A DNA stretch of 64,000 bases from Castanea sativa (GCF_040712315.1 NC_134015.1:43235464-43299463), one strand, 5' to 3'. Counted from the first letter of the stretch, positions 49,851 to 62,533 are shown. Notes: generated by a model not told the origin, from the sequence alone. Numbers and translations are program-made.

Positions 49851-51263
49851 TGTTAGGATTAGTGTCCTTAAATCCTATTGTATGATGCTATGTATGACAT
49901 TATGTATGACATGATGTATGACTTAATATTGTGATTGATAAAGTTATTTTATTATTATCTAAAATAATGGTAACATGAATATGAGACATCATCATATAGT
50001 CCATGAGATACATTGTATGTGATTTATCTGAAAAGTCACAGAAGATGTAAATCACAAGTTCTTTGTAAACACAGAATTTATTGTTCGTAGTCGGTGATGA
50101 AATTGGGCATTTCATCTGCGAAGACTATAACGTATCAACTAAGATGATTTGTCTTGATCATGGAAGTGGAGACTTCTAGTTGATATGTTAGTATGTTTTA
50201 AGAGTTAAGACATATTAAACAGGATCGCTGTGAGATTTATTATTCTCCTAATGACTGTCAAATGAATAATAAATCTCACGACTTCTATTTGCATGAACTC
50301 TTAATCCTGAGAGAATAATAGACCTGATCATGAGGTGTAGGTTGCTTTGATATATCAGGAGTGAGATCTAAAGTGATGGTAAAAACCTTAGTATGTTAGG
50401 CAGCCATATTTAGTGTTGATGGAACATATATTCTCAAGATGGAATTCATAGTCTCTTGATGGAGATATAAAATATTCTATTGAGATAAGTTTAATGGGTT
50501 CAGTTATTCAAAGAAGTAGGCCTAACCACTTTAGAAAGAAATTACTAAAGTATATATTTATGAAATTGGATTTCATAAATATATAATGAATAACTTTAAA
50601 GAATTAAATTGGGTACTCAAGGATAAGATGTAGTAATTTACAAAGTAGCAGTTTACATTTATGACTTTGTGTTACTGCGAATATTTTATGAAGAGGTTGC
50701 ATGTATAATAAAGTCTTGGGATATAATTTATTAATAAGGCCTAGAGTGCAATTATATTTATATAGTGGTATGAAATATAATTAATGGTAACTTTGGACTT
50801 GTCAAGAGTTGACAGAAAAGTCCAAGGCCCATTGGAGCTAGTGTCTTATTGGTCCCTTTTGGTCCCACTCCAAGCCACACACTAAAACCCAATTGGAAAG
50901 GCCCTATAGGTTAGACCAATTAGATAATCAGTTAGTTATAAAGGGAGAAACATACATAATTTTTATAAGTGAGAAAATAAGAAACGGTGTGTGAGAGAGT
51001 GTGAGACACACTTTCATTCTCCCTTGAAAACTAATTGAGAGACAACACATCTTGGGCGAAAAGTGAAATTGGAGTGAAGATTAAAAGTGTTCCCAAGTGC
51101 TTCTAATCTTTGTTTTGAATTTCTCCACACCAAGGTATGCTATCTTGTTCTTAAATTCTGAAATTTACATAGTGCACGTTATCAATCATGAATGAAATAG
51201 ATCATTATTTATTGCTTCCGCTATATGTTTTGTATGAGATACAAAACCAGAAATTTTCCTTCA
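49851..51263 (+). mobile_element. 5' LTR of the near-complete Ty1/copia element
   Basis: 1,413 bases, TGTTAGGATTAG to TTTTCCTTCA. It has about one difference in twenty from the 3' LTR over the first 260 bases by eye, plus a 12-base duplication (ATTATGTATGAC) that the 3' LTR lacks. Same family as the solo LTRs. Confidence 0.9.
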
Positions 51264-51265
51264 AT

Positions 51266-51278
51266 TGGTATCAGAGCC
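51266..51278 (+). other. primer binding site, initiator Met-tRNA
   Basis: TGGTATCAGAGCC two bases after the LTR end, complementary to the 3' end of plant initiator Met-tRNA. Confidence 0.9.
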
Positions 51279-51748
51279 AAGTTTTCATATCATGATTGTA
51301 TAGCATATGATTGAATTTAAGAATTTAAGAAAACCGTTATCTTTGTGTTTTCAAATTTCTGCATAAAGATATTGTTCCATAAACCTTGTGTGCATTGATC
51401 AATATATGCGATATATTGTTTTGGATGATTCCAAGAGTGCACGGATTGTATATTATTGGCAGTTGGGAGTAGTTATTGAATTCATTCAATAACCATCATT
51501 GGAAATCTTGGTTTGTAATATATATATATGGTGCCATGTCTTTGATGGCCAAAGATATATATGCTTGATGTAGTTATTGAATGGCATTTCAATAACTGCC
51601 ATACGCGTGAATCAAGATCATTATACTGCTTGGATTTCTTTTGCACCTTTTGGATTTTAAATGCATGGTTTGAATGTCCTTGCATGGCTTGACTATTCAA
51701 AGTTTTTTTTTGTCTTGCATATTTTATGGCCATGGAAAATATCCATCC

Positions 51749-51784
<36 letters not shown>

Positions 51785-52484
51785 ATGCTAGGATAATGAA
51801 ATTTATTCCTAATGAGATTAGGATTATGTTTTTCACGTGTCTAGCGTTATTATCATTCTTGATCTTAAAAACCTTTAATTTAAAATATCTAGTGGGAGAG
51901 AGATACAAGGGTTGGATCTCACGGCCTCCATTGTTGGTTCATAATAGTGTGAAATATATACTTTGTCTTTGCCTCGAGCTTAGCATTCCATGCGAAGAGT
52001 ATTTATTTCATGGACCTACAAGATTGAATTTCCTGGTTTATAGTGGTTTGATAAACACTTTGTCTTAGTTTCGAGCTTTGCATTCCATGCGGATGGTGTT
52101 TTATCATACTACTACAAAATAAGCATGTTAAAGGGATGAAATGTGGTTTCACATAATTCTAGACAATGGTATACACTAGACTAAATATTATAGTATTCTC
52201 TATGCTGAGTTCTTACTATTATTACTTAGAGGCTAAATGTAAAACGGCATATTATTAGCGTTTGATAAAAGTTATCATGATAGCACTAATAATGAGAATA
52301 GTTCTCAATTAATCATAGTATTTTATGTTCACTCTATGCTGAGGGATATTGAATATGAGATTGGGTTGTCGTTGTATATATTATTTTATGGTTTTGTTAA
52401 GGCTCCATATTATATGCTTATATGCTAAATTGATAATGTCCAGTTTACTTATTATATTCATGTTTATTATTTTTAGATTGTATC
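51279..52484 (+). mobile_element. untranslated leader of the copia element
   Basis: About 1.2 kb between the primer binding site and the inferred gag start, without a conserved frame. It includes a 30-base TA microsatellite (51,753-51,782). Open frames crossing it lack recognisable domains. Confidence 0.6.
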
Positions 52485-53300
52485 ATTGCATCATTTAGCC
52501 CACTTGTTTCTATTCTTAACCAAAACAAACTGACTGGATCCAACTATGTTGATTGGAAAAGAAATTTGGACATTGTTCTTACTACTGAAGAGCAAAAATA
52601 TGTGCTTACTCAACCATGTCCTACCTTTCCTTCATTAGATGCTCCTCTTGAGGAAAAACAGCGATATGATCGTTAGCAGAAATCTAATGAGATGGCAAAG
52701 TTCTATATCCTAGCACCTATCTCAAATGTTCTACAGCATCAAATGCAAGATGTAGAACTTGCTTCGGACATAATGCATAGTCTGAAGGAGATGTTTGGTG
52801 AGCAAGGCCATTCGGCAAGGCAATAAATCATGAGGCAAATTTATAATACCAAAATGGCTGCAGGAAGTTCAGTGAGGGAGCATTGTTTTATGATGATTGT
52901 TAATCTGAACACATTAGAAGTTTTAGGTGCCGACTTTGATGGAGAATCCCAAGTGGATATGATACTCCAGTCACTACCAGAATCATTCAAGGAATTCAGA
53001 CTCAATTATAATATGAACAAAAAGATTTATTCTTTTTCTGAATTAATGAATGAGTTAGTGGCAGCAAAAGACATCCTTGGTACTTCTAGTATTGAAGCCA
53101 ATGTGGGTGAAGCTTCTACTTCTCAACCTAAGTCGAAAGGCAAGGGTAAGAAGAAGAAGAAGAAGGACTTCACTAAGAATGATGGTAAACAAATTGCCTT
53201 AGGGGTTGCCAACAAAGGATAGAAAACCAAAGGAAAGTGTTTCCATTGTGGTGAGAAAGGACATTGGAAGAGGAACTGTCCAATATTCAAGGCTGCCAAG
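52485..53300 (+). pseudogene. gag: copia gag (plus-strand element)
   Basis: Gag of the UBN2 type: NQNKLTGSNYVDWKRNLDIV near the N terminus, then FNMNKK-like LNYNMNKKIYSFSELMNEL, a Lys-rich stretch (GKGKKKKKK) and an intact zinc knuckle CFHCGEKGHWKRNC (53,238-53,279). The probable start codon is ATT at 52,485 where related elements have ATG before an Ala-Ser. Stops interrupt it at 52,674 (TAG), 52,824 (TAA) and 53,220 (TAG). Its normal role is to form the virus-like particle shell and bind RNA; here it cannot be made whole. Confidence 0.85.
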
Positions 53301-54238
53301 AATAAAGGTATGAAAAGTTCATTTCTTCTTGAAATATGTTTGGTACATAATCAAATGGATTCCTGGTGTATGGATTCAGGTTGTACTAATCATATCTGCA
53401 ATTCTTTGCAGGGGTTCCAGGAGACCAGAAAGTTAAATGAGGGAGAACTATTTCTTACTTTGGCTGATGGGAGCAAGATTTCGGTTGTAGCTGTTGAAGT
53501 GTTTAATTTATGTTTTAAGTCTAGAGTTTTAATATTGGAAGACTGTTTGTATGTACCTAATGTTCGTATGAATTAAATTTCTGCAACTTACTTAGGTAAA
53601 CATGGATATTGTGTTATCCTAAAATACAATGTTGTAATAAAGAAGGATAATGTGTTTATCTGTTCTGGTAATATTGTGGATGGTCTTTATATTTTAACTC
53701 TTGATAAGCATGAATTATACAATTCTGAATAAGATAATAGCTCTCATGTAAAATCATTAAAGAGAAAGTTTCCTTCTACTAGTGATGCATATCTATGGCA
53801 CTTACGTTTAGGTCATATTAATTCAAGTAGGATTCAAAGACTAATCAAAGATGGACTTTTACAGCCCATGGACTTTGATGGTTTTCCAGTTTACGAATCT
53901 TGTTTGGAAGGTAAGATGACCAAACGACCTTTTAATGCAAAGGGTAGAAGAGCCCAAGATTTGCTAGAACTAGTACATTCAGGTGTATGTGGTCCTATGT
54001 CAATCCAAGCAAGAGGTGGCTATGAGTATTTCATTACTTTCACTGATGATTACTCTAGATTTGGTTATGTGTACCTAATGAAACGGAAGTCCGAAGCCTT
54101 TGAAAAGTTCAAAGAGTTTAGGGCTAAAGTTGAGAATCAATTGGGTAAACACATAAAGGTCATTCGATCTGATCGAGGTGGTGAATACCTTCTTGGTGAT
54201 TTTAAGGATTACTTGACTGAAAATGGGATTATATCCAG
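53301..54238 (+). pseudogene. pol: copia pol: protease and integrase N-terminal part
   Basis: Aspartic protease with the catalytic triad DSG intact (53,373-53,381, WCMDSGCTNHIC). It is followed by stops at about 53,574 and 53,730, then the GAG pre-integrase domain (LWHLRLGHINSSRI) and integrase core. The zinc-binding HHCC motif has Tyr for the first Cys (VYESCLEGKM). The first acidic residue of the integrase D-D-E triad is Gly (HSGVCGP, codon 53,982-53,984); the second (IRSDRGGEY) is intact. A one-base loss near 54,237 (IISSTGA) ends this frame. Confidence 0.85.
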
Positions 54239-55321
54239 TTGACTACACTTGGAACTCCACAACAAAATGGTGTAGCAGAAAGAAGGAATAGGATTCTTTT
54301 AGATATGGTTAGGTCCATATTGAGTTATTCGACTCTACCAATTTCTTTTTGGAGATATGCCTTAAATACTGCAATGTATCTTCTGAATTTAGTACCTTCG
54401 AAGTCTATTCCTAAAACACCTGTAGAGTTGTGGAATGGGCGTAAGCCTAGTATGAGACATCTCCACATTTGGGGTTGTCCAGCACATGTGTTAAAAGGAA
54501 AGTCTGACAAGTTACAGTCTAAAACAGAAGTGGTATTTTTTGTAGGGTATCCAAAAGGAACAGTTGGAGGTTTATTCTATGATCATAAGGATAATAAAGT
54601 GTTTGTTATCACAAATGCCAAATTCTTGGAAAATGACTATATGAATAATTTTACTCCTAGAAGTAGAGTTGTCTTGGCTAAAATGAATGAACCTGTAGTT
54701 GAACAACCAATGGATGAAACTAAGGATGATGTGACTGTATTAGATACACCACAAGATACTATTCATGAGATGTCTAGTACACAGGTGCCTCGTCGTAGTG
54801 GGAGAATTATTCGGCCTCCTATAAGATTCATAGGTTTGGGAGAAACTTATGAGGCTATCTCAGAAGAGGCTGAATCGGATCCTTACACTTATGATGAAGC
54901 AATGAATGATATAGATGTACATCATTGGGTCCAAGCTATGAAATCTGAATTGGATTCTATGGATTCCAATCATGTATGGGATCTTGTAAAGGCGTCTAAC
55001 GGCATTAAACCGGTTGGTTGCAAATGGGTTTACAAGAGGAAGAGATGGATAGATGGAAAGGTTGAAACCTTTAAAGCAAAGCTAGTGGCGAAAGGGTATA
55101 CACAAAAAGAAGGTATTGATTATGATGAAACTTTTTTGCCAGTAGCCATGCTTAAATCTATCAAAATTCTCTTATCTATTGCTACTCATTATGATTATGA
55201 GATTTGGCAAATGGATGTCAAGACTGCATTCTTAATGGCAATCTTGAAGAAAAATATACATGTTGCAACCAGAAGGTTTCATAACAAAGAACCAAGAGCA
55301 TATGGTATGCAAGTTGAATAG
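54239..55321 (+). pseudogene. pol: copia pol: integrase C-terminal part and reverse transcriptase N-terminal half
   Basis: Continues after the frameshift with the integrase third acidic motif TPQQNGVAERRNR, the copia integrase tail (WGCPAHVL, FVGYPKGTVGG) and a spacer. The reverse transcriptase begins WVQAMKSELDSMDSNHVWDLV, then GCKWVYKRK, AKLVAKGYTQKEGIDYDETF and WQMDVKTAFL (first catalytic Asp intact). A one-base loss near 55,230 turns NGNLEE-type sequence into LMAILKKN, and the frame ends at 55,321. Confidence 0.85.
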
Positions 55322-55730
55322 GTCCATTTATGGACTTAAGCAAACATCTAGGTCATGGAACATCAGATTTGATCAAGCAATCAAGTCATTTAGTTTTGAA
55401 CAAAATCTTGATGAACCATGTGTGTACAAAAGATATCAAGACAAAGTAGTAATGTTCCTAGTGTTTTATGTTGATAATATTCTACTCATTGGGAATGATG
55501 TAGGGCTAATGTCATCGGTTAAAGTTTGGTTGTCAAGCCAATTTGATATGAAGGACTTGGGTGAGGCTAACTTTATTCTAGGGATCAAGCTTTGGCGAGA
55601 TCGCAAGAATAAGATGTTAGGCTTATTACAAGCTGGATATATAGATAAGGTCCTAGAACGGTATAGCATACAAAACTCCAAGAAAGGATTGCTTCCTTTT
55701 AGACATGGAGTTCCTTTGTCTGATGCCTAA
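55255..55730 (+). pseudogene. pol: copia pol: reverse transcriptase C-terminal half
   Basis: Resumes MLQPEGFITKNQEHMVCKLNRSIYGLKQ and reaches the YVDD box, which reads YVDN (Asp to Asn at 55,476-55,478); this removes a metal-binding residue. It then has FDMKDLGEANFILGIKL. A third frameshift near 55,725 separates it from RNase H. Confidence 0.85.
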
Positions 55731-56445
55731 GACTCAAGAGGAAGAAAATATGATGAGACAAGTTCCTTATGCTTCTGCTGTGGGAAGTCTCATGTATGCC
55801 ATGCTTTGTACTAGATTAGATATTTGGTATTCAGTTGGCATGGTCAGCCGATATCAATCAAATCTAGGACCAAAACATTGGCAAGCTGTAAAGCATATTC
55901 TCAAGTATCTTAGGAGAATGAGAAATTATATGCTTGTTTACCATAGTGAGGATTTGATTCCCATTGGCTATACAGATTTAGATTTTCAATCGGATCTAGA
56001 TTTCAGAAAATCCACTTCAGGATGTGTTTTCACCTTGGGCGGTGGAGCCATAAGTTGGAGGAGTGTTAAACAATCTTGTATTGCAGACTCCACCATGGAA
56101 GCCGAGTACGTTGCTGCTTGTGAAGCAGCAAAGGAGATTGTTTGGCTCAAGAAATTCCTTTATGATCTTGGTGTTATGAGAATGGAGCAAGTTCCCATCA
56201 CATTGTTTTGTGACAATAGAGGAGTGGTTGCACAATCCAAAGATCCAAGGAATCACAAGAAAGGAAAGCACATTGAGAGGAAGTACCACATCATTCGAGA
56301 CATTGTTACTCGTGGAGATGTTGTGGTAGCAAAGATTGAAAGTACAAATAATCTAGCAGATCCCTTTACCAAATCCTTGTCTCGAAGGACTTTCGAGTCA
56401 CATTTGGAAGCAATGGGACTTAGATTAGTGCACAATAGTCTTTAG
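55731..56445 (+). pseudogene. pol: copia pol: RNase H
   Basis: Linker PYASAVGSLMYAMLCTRLDI, then the RNase H core: GYTDLDFQSDLDFRKSTSG, STMEAEYVAACEAAKEIVWL and CDNRGVVAQSKDP, with acidic active-site positions present. It ends HIERKYHIIRDIVTRGDVVV and LADPFTKSLS. This is the longest undamaged stretch of the element; the stop at 56,443 is 15 bases before the LTR. Confidence 0.85.
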
Positions 56446-56459
56446 GGCAAGTGGGAGAT
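56446..56459 (+). other. polypurine tract of the copia element
   Basis: GGCAAGTGGGAGAT directly before the 3' LTR, the usual plus-strand primer of copia elements. Confidence 0.85.
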
Positions 56460-57857
56460 TGTTAGAATTAGTGCCCTTAAATCCTATTGTATGATGCTAT
56501 GTATGACATGATGTATGACTTAATATTGTGATTGATAAAGTTATTTTATTATTATCTAAAATAATGGTAACATGAATATGAGACATTATCATATAGTCTA
56601 TGAGATGCATTGTATGTGATTTATGTGAAAAGTCACAGAAGATGTAAATCACAAGTTTTTTGTAAACTCAGAATTTATAGTTCATAGTCGGTAATGAAAT
56701 TGGGCATTTCATCTGCGAAGACTATAACGTATCAACTAAGATGATTTGTCTTGATCATAGAAGTGGAGACTACTAGTTCATATGTTGATATGTTTTAAGA
56801 GTTAAGACATTGAACAGGACCACTGTGAGATTTATATTCTCCTAACGACTGTCAAATGAATAATAAATCTCTCGACTTCTATTTGCATGAACTCTTAATC
56901 CTGAGAGAATAATAGACCTGATCATGAGGTGTAGATTGCTTTGATATATCAGGAGTAAGATCTAAAGTGATGGTCAAAACCTTAGTATGTTGGGTAGCCA
57001 CATTTAGTGTTGATGGAACATATATTCTCAAGATGGAATTCATAGTCTCTTGATGGAGATATAAAATATTCCCTTGAGATAATTTTAATGGGTTCAGTTA
57101 TTCAAAGAATTAGGCATAACCACTTTAGTAAGAAATTACTAAAGTATATATTTATGAAATTGGATTTCATAAATATATAATGAATAACTTTAAAGAATTA
57201 AACCGAGTACTCAAGGATAAGATGTAGTAATTTACAAAGTGGCAGTCTACATTTATGACTTTGTGTTACTACTAATATTTTATGAAGGGGTTGCATGTAT
57301 AATAAAGTCTTGGGGTATAATTTATTAATAAGGCCTAGAATGCAATTATATTTATATAGTGGTATTAAATATAATTAATGGTAACTTTGGACTTGTCAAG
57401 AGTTGGCGGAAAAGCCCAAGGCCCATTGGAGCTAGTGTCTTATTGGTCCCTTTTGGTCCCACTCCAAGCCACACACTAAAGCCCAATTGGAAAGGCCCTA
57501 TAGGCCAGTCCAGTTAGATAATCAGTTAGTTATAAAGGGAGAAACATACATAATTTTTATAAGTGAGAAAATAAGAAACGGTGTGCAAGAGAGTGTGAGA
57601 CACACTTTCATTCTCCCTTGAAAACTGATTGAGAGACCACGCATCTTGGGTGAAAAGTGGAATTGTAATGAAGATTAAAAGTGTTCCCAAGTGCTTCTAA
57701 TCTTTGTTTTGAATTTCTCCACACCAAGGTACGCTATCTTGTTCTTAAATTCTAAAATTTACATAGTGCACGTTATTAATCATGAATGAAATAGATCCCT
57801 GTTTATTGCTTCCACTATATGTTTTGTATGAGATACAAAACCAGAAATTTTCCTTCA
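56460..57857 (+). mobile_element. 3' LTR of the near-complete Ty1/copia element
   Basis: 1,398 bases, TGTTAGAATTAG to TTTTCCTTCA, followed by the TTTAT target copy at 57,858-57,862. Its right end lies about 36 bases upstream of the TATA box of the class A gene. Confidence 0.9.
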
Positions 57858-57893
57858 TTTATCACGATGATACATGACCATATTGCTGGACAC

Positions 57894-57900
57894 TATAAAG
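57894..57900 (+). promoter_or_regulatory. TATA box of class A gene copy 3
   Basis: TATAAAG, 98 bases before the ATG at 57,992, conserved from the intact class B genes. Upstream promoter DNA has been replaced by the copia LTR. Confidence 0.55.
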
Positions 57901-57991
57901 ATTACCACCTGACACTGTAAAGATTACCATCATCAAGCAAATCAATTTGAATAGTCATAACAAAGTCCACAACTAGAACAATAGGAAAATA

Positions 57992-58053
57992 ATGGAAGGG
58001 ATTTCCTCCAAAATGGCTTTCTTGATCATCCTACTTGCTTTTGCAACTTGTAA

Positions 58054-58092
<39 letters not shown>

Positions 58093-58370
58093 TCTCTCTC
58101 TCTCCCTCTCTCTCCCTCTCTTAATATTTGATTTTTTATATGATGGTGGCTAATGATTACCAATAATGTCAAATGCTGGGGGTCACTGTTCTCGCGAAGT
58201 TGATTGTACATTCATAACCAAATGTCGTCCTAAGTGCTTCCCCCTTTGTGTAAATGGGAGCATGTTAGTGCTCTTGCGCTGCAACCTGAAATGAAGCTAC
58301 TATTGAAGGCAATCATGGCAATCCGGCAACAATTAGCAAATACTACTTATTCGAAAATAATGCAAACTAA
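57992..58370 (+). pseudogene. class A cysteine-rich peptide gene copy 3, broken
   Basis: Exon 1 57,992-58,049 is complete (MEGISSKMAFLIILLAFAT then split codon) with donor GTAAG. The intron acceptor and the first codons of exon 2 are deleted (GGCTAATGATTACCAATAATG). Exon 2 retains HCSREVDC and KCRPKCFPLC, then has the class A one-base insertion and a stop after NGSMLVLLRC-like sequence. The ancestral frame ends at TAA 58,368-58,370. Confidence 0.8.
58057..58120 (+). repeat. TC microsatellite with CCC interruptions
   Basis: About 64 bases of TC with several CCC interruptions, in the remains of the intron. Confidence 0.9.
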
Positions 58371-60065
58371 ATTGAGTACTAGAAGTTGTATTTGTCTTGC
58401 TTCTAGAAAAAAAAAAGTTGTGTCTGTCTTGTCATAGGGATAATAATTTCAATCTAAAGGTTGCAGGTGGTGCAAAGTCTAAAAAGAAATAAGACCATTT
58501 ATCAGTTTCATTAATGTTGATATAAAAAGGACACTTTGGACTTCATGGCATAGAAAAAAAAATTTGATACCATATGAAGGAATTGCAAATTTCTATAACA
58601 GTATATTAGGATTTACGTCCTATAATCCAATTATATGATTTTATCTTTTTACAATTCATGTCCTAGAATCCAATTTATGATTTTACCTTTATTGAAACTT
58701 TTTGATTTGCAGAGACTATATAATATGATCAATAGAAATGTTGATACAATTGGAACATATTAAACTTGTCTTGCCCCAATTTTTCATTGGCAAGATATTG
58801 CCTTCTTTTTAAGTAAGACACAGCCTAACCCCTCAAGGTTTTCAAATGCCTATTTCCAAGCCTGTTTCCAATTTAAACTCACCACCTTCCATATAAGGAT
58901 TAATAGGCCACATGTTCTCATGTGAGACATACACACCATCCTATTGTGTAGGATTCCACTCTGTTACTATTTGTCAAGCCCCAATTCTTCATTGACAAGA
59001 CATTGTTCTTTTTCAAACTGGCACATAGGCTCATCTTCATCTCTCATCATCAAATTCAATTTCTTTTGAGGATAATTGATTTTTATGATCGTATTGATAA
59101 TAGCTAGAATTGATAGACTTACTATCTATTGTTTTCTTTTTAAAGTACAATCGGATTCAATGTTTTAGATTACAATTGGAGCTTTCCTTTTAACATACAT
59201 GTGCATTTTATTAGCTTGTAAAAGGGGTACTAATTTTTTTTTAATATGGGTAATAGCATAATAAGCCTTAATTAAAATATAATATAAATATGCTATGTTA
59301 TATTAGTTGAAAGAGGGGGCTTTCTTTTATTTAGAGGCCTTGGGAACTGACTTAGTCACCTATATGCTAGAGTCTGCCTTGAATTTTATATAAATTGCAT
59401 GGTAAAGACTTTGGTTTATGTAATTAAAATTATCGACAAGGTAGGAGGATCAAGGATGGGAATCGGGAAAGTAATTCTAATATAGAAAAAAAATTTGTAT
59501 TATTAGTCCATTTGATGAAGAACAAATTGTCAAAGAGAACATGACCGTAAGACCATAACATTATAGATCATACATTCAACTCCTATGGGAATGGGGCAGG
59601 GCACCAAGGGTATGGTCCCAAAACTTTCCCGGTAAAATTCTCATCATGAGAGTATAGCCACGTGAGTAAACCCACAAGGCTAAAATGAACGAGAAAAATC
59701 ACATCAATGACGAAAAATTCTCAACACGAGAGTAAGTCATGTGATCAAACCTATACGATTAAAACCAATCAACAAAATCATATAAACAACCCAAATCTCA
59801 AAATAAGAATAAAATCGTATAATTACAGTCACAAGTATAAAAATTAAAGGGCATAACTATTTTGATGAAACTCTTAAAGAAGCAGGTGAGATCAACACTA
59901 TCAACAAATCAAAAGTTCTAGCTCATTATCAAGATTAGAAAGAAGCATGAGATGTAAATATATGGCATCCAAAAATAGGAGTCTTCGTCAAAACAAGTGG
60001 AAACTATCAATATTCCTATAGTCGTCCAAAATGTAAAAGTAAGAAAAAGGGGGTGATAGGCCAAA
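58371..60065. repeat. downstream block of class A pseudogene, unit 4
   Basis: Same order as 29,365-32,509, but without the inverted solo LTR, so it supplies the empty site near 58,922. It contains the GCCCCAATT direct repeats (58,770 and 58,978) and the unidentified ACACGAGAGTAAG segment from 59,515. No gene seen. Confidence 0.65.
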
Positions 60066-61086
60066 AACGTATTGACCCCCTGTGATGGATTAATTAATTA
60101 ATTAGCCAAGTTTAATTAATTAACCAATTTAACCTACGAATGCGTGGTAGCATAAACAAATCATAAATTTAACAAAAGTGCAGCGGAAAATGAATTGACA
60201 CAGTGATTTGTTTGCGAATGGGGAAAACCTCCATGGCTAAAAGTCCACTAGGTGATTTTAAGGTCACCACTCCCGAGAATCCACAATTACCACAACAAGC
60301 GGTTACAAGTAAAGGAATCTCAGTACCTTATTACAATCTACAATTGAAGCCTTACCCCAATACTCAATTGGACTTGTTCTGTAGTGACAATCTCTCATTT
60401 TCAATGCAGGGCTCCCAATACGTGACTAACCAATTGCACGGATCCCATTACGCGACTTCAATCACCAACTTAAGAAAGACGTTGGCTGCAAAGTTCTTTA
60501 GTTCATCCTCACAATGAAGAATAAGAAAATGCTTGGTTGCCAAACCCTATAGTGCAAAAACATAGTAACTTCTTCACAAAAAGACGAATTAGGGCAAACT
60601 TTGTCTTCGGTCACAAATTACTTGAACAGACCTTGCTTAATGCTTGTGCAACTTGTGTCTACTTTGACGGCCCTTAAAATAATCCTTTTATATGTCTAGG
60701 GTTATGAGAAAATAAGACCCAATGACATATCCACAGATTGGAATCAAAACAAATCTGAAACACAATTTTTTTTAAACCTCGACACCTAAAGGTGTCGACA
60801 TGCTGTCAAGAAACTGTCGAGCCTCCAGACTGGAACAGCTTATTAAAGCTCGATAGATGAAGTTGTCGAGCCAGCTATCTAGCTTTAATGACAGAAACTT
60901 CTTCAACTTGTTTCTATGACAGACTTGCATGGTTTTAACACTTGATCTCAAAACAAGGTTTCTTGATGCATCAAATGCATCGTAGATCTATCCAAGTACG
61001 AGGAGAGTGCATTTTGTCAAAGCATTTGCCAATTACATAAAATAATGACATATGTTCCTAACAAGTGAAACACATATGTCCTAACA
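60066..61086 (-). mobile_element. SIRE-like LTR, family 3, unit 4
   Basis: Matches 32,510-33,513 and ends CCTAACA at 61,086. The following polypurine tract is mutated (ATCTCTCTCTTTA). The left edge is approximate. Confidence 0.6.
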
Positions 61087-61860
61087 ATCTCTCTCTTTAA
61101 TAATCCATGAAAAAACAAAAACGAACAAATGAACATATGGGAGAAGTCATAAATCACTCAACTCGCACCCACTTATTAAGTACAATAAAATCTATCATAA
61201 CACAAACTCTTGAAAAATTTTGCAAGAAGAGAGTTTATGACATCTAGACTTTGACAACCTATGTTTCTGAAACACTTTAAACAAAACACATCAAGGCATC
61301 TTTGTGTGAAGCAGAAATAATAGATTGCATACAAAAATAAGAAGCATGTGTATAAAGAAAGACAAGAAACAACACATGTAAGGATAGGTGAAATAAAACG
61401 TACATCATCATATATACCACTTGATAAGCATCATGTATTTAAAAATGGTCACAAAACCTAGGTACAAGAACAATGTATCTCCAACAAAGAAAGAAAAGAA
61501 AAGATACATGTAATCTACCTACTCGATAACACCACTCCAGCGTCTCTCTCTCCCATCTTTGCGGGGAACGTTACCTCACCATAAGCTCTGATGATGTCAT
61601 CGACTAACGATCATTTCTGGCTATATCACTAGTGATAACAATTTCATCTTGATCTACCCCAAATCGCCCAACTCGATCACATCCTGCACAAATATTCTAG
61701 CCCCAAAGAGTTGAGTCCGAAAGAGTTGATAAGTACGTAAGAACATCGTAAAATCTTTGCCTCAGCCACCGAGGTGAATTGGGGATGAATTTTGGTAACT
61801 TCATTTGAGTATAGTTACCAAAAACCTTTTTTTATATATATAATCATGTACAAACTTTCT
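61087..61860 (-). mobile_element. 3' internal part of SIRE-like element, unit 4
   Basis: Full-length counterpart of 16,731-17,470, noncoding as far as can be seen. Confidence 0.6.
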
Positions 61861-62533
61861 ATTATAATTTATAGACATTAGTTTGTTTTTTTTATTACCA
61901 ACAAAAGGAAATATAGTGTATTGATGAGTACTTGGGAACTTTGTATCACTATTTTATTTTAAATAGTTTAGTGAGGGATTCAGAATATTTCTATTTTAGA
62001 TTATTATTAATTACAGACCCACGCAATGTGTGGAAATATTTGACGATTTATTTTTCTGTTAAGTAAGAAAAATGAAAATAGTAGATGAGACTTAAAAGTG
62101 TTAGTTTCAAACCATTCTTAAAATGATGTGATTATTTTCAATTAAAGTATAGTTGATACGATATAATAGATTGTCAAAATTAAACTATCAATAGTATTTA
62201 ATTTGAAGTGTTTTAAATTTAGAATTTTTTTTTAGGACACATAACGCATTTTGTATTAATTATTATAGATATTTAATAAATAATGTAATGTGTGATTATA
62301 ATTTGTTTCTAGTGCTCCTTACAAGTGGTTTGTCCTTTATACATATTGAACGGACTAATAATGAGGCAGATTAAAGTAAATCTATCACCTATATTAAAAA
62401 AATATGATCTTTAATAACATAAAAATATATATGTAATTTTATTCAGAATCATACGAAAAGAATGAGAAATAATTGTCAATGAAATAGCTCATATTTTTAG
62501 TTTTTACACATACCTCTCTTCTCAAAGTATCAT

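Noticed and set aside
51661..52068. 135-codon ORF in the copia leader
   Set aside because: It crosses a TA microsatellite and has no domain. It is probably untranslated leader.
54325..54510. Minus-strand ORF inside integrase
   Set aside because: It is the shadow of the plus-strand pol frame.
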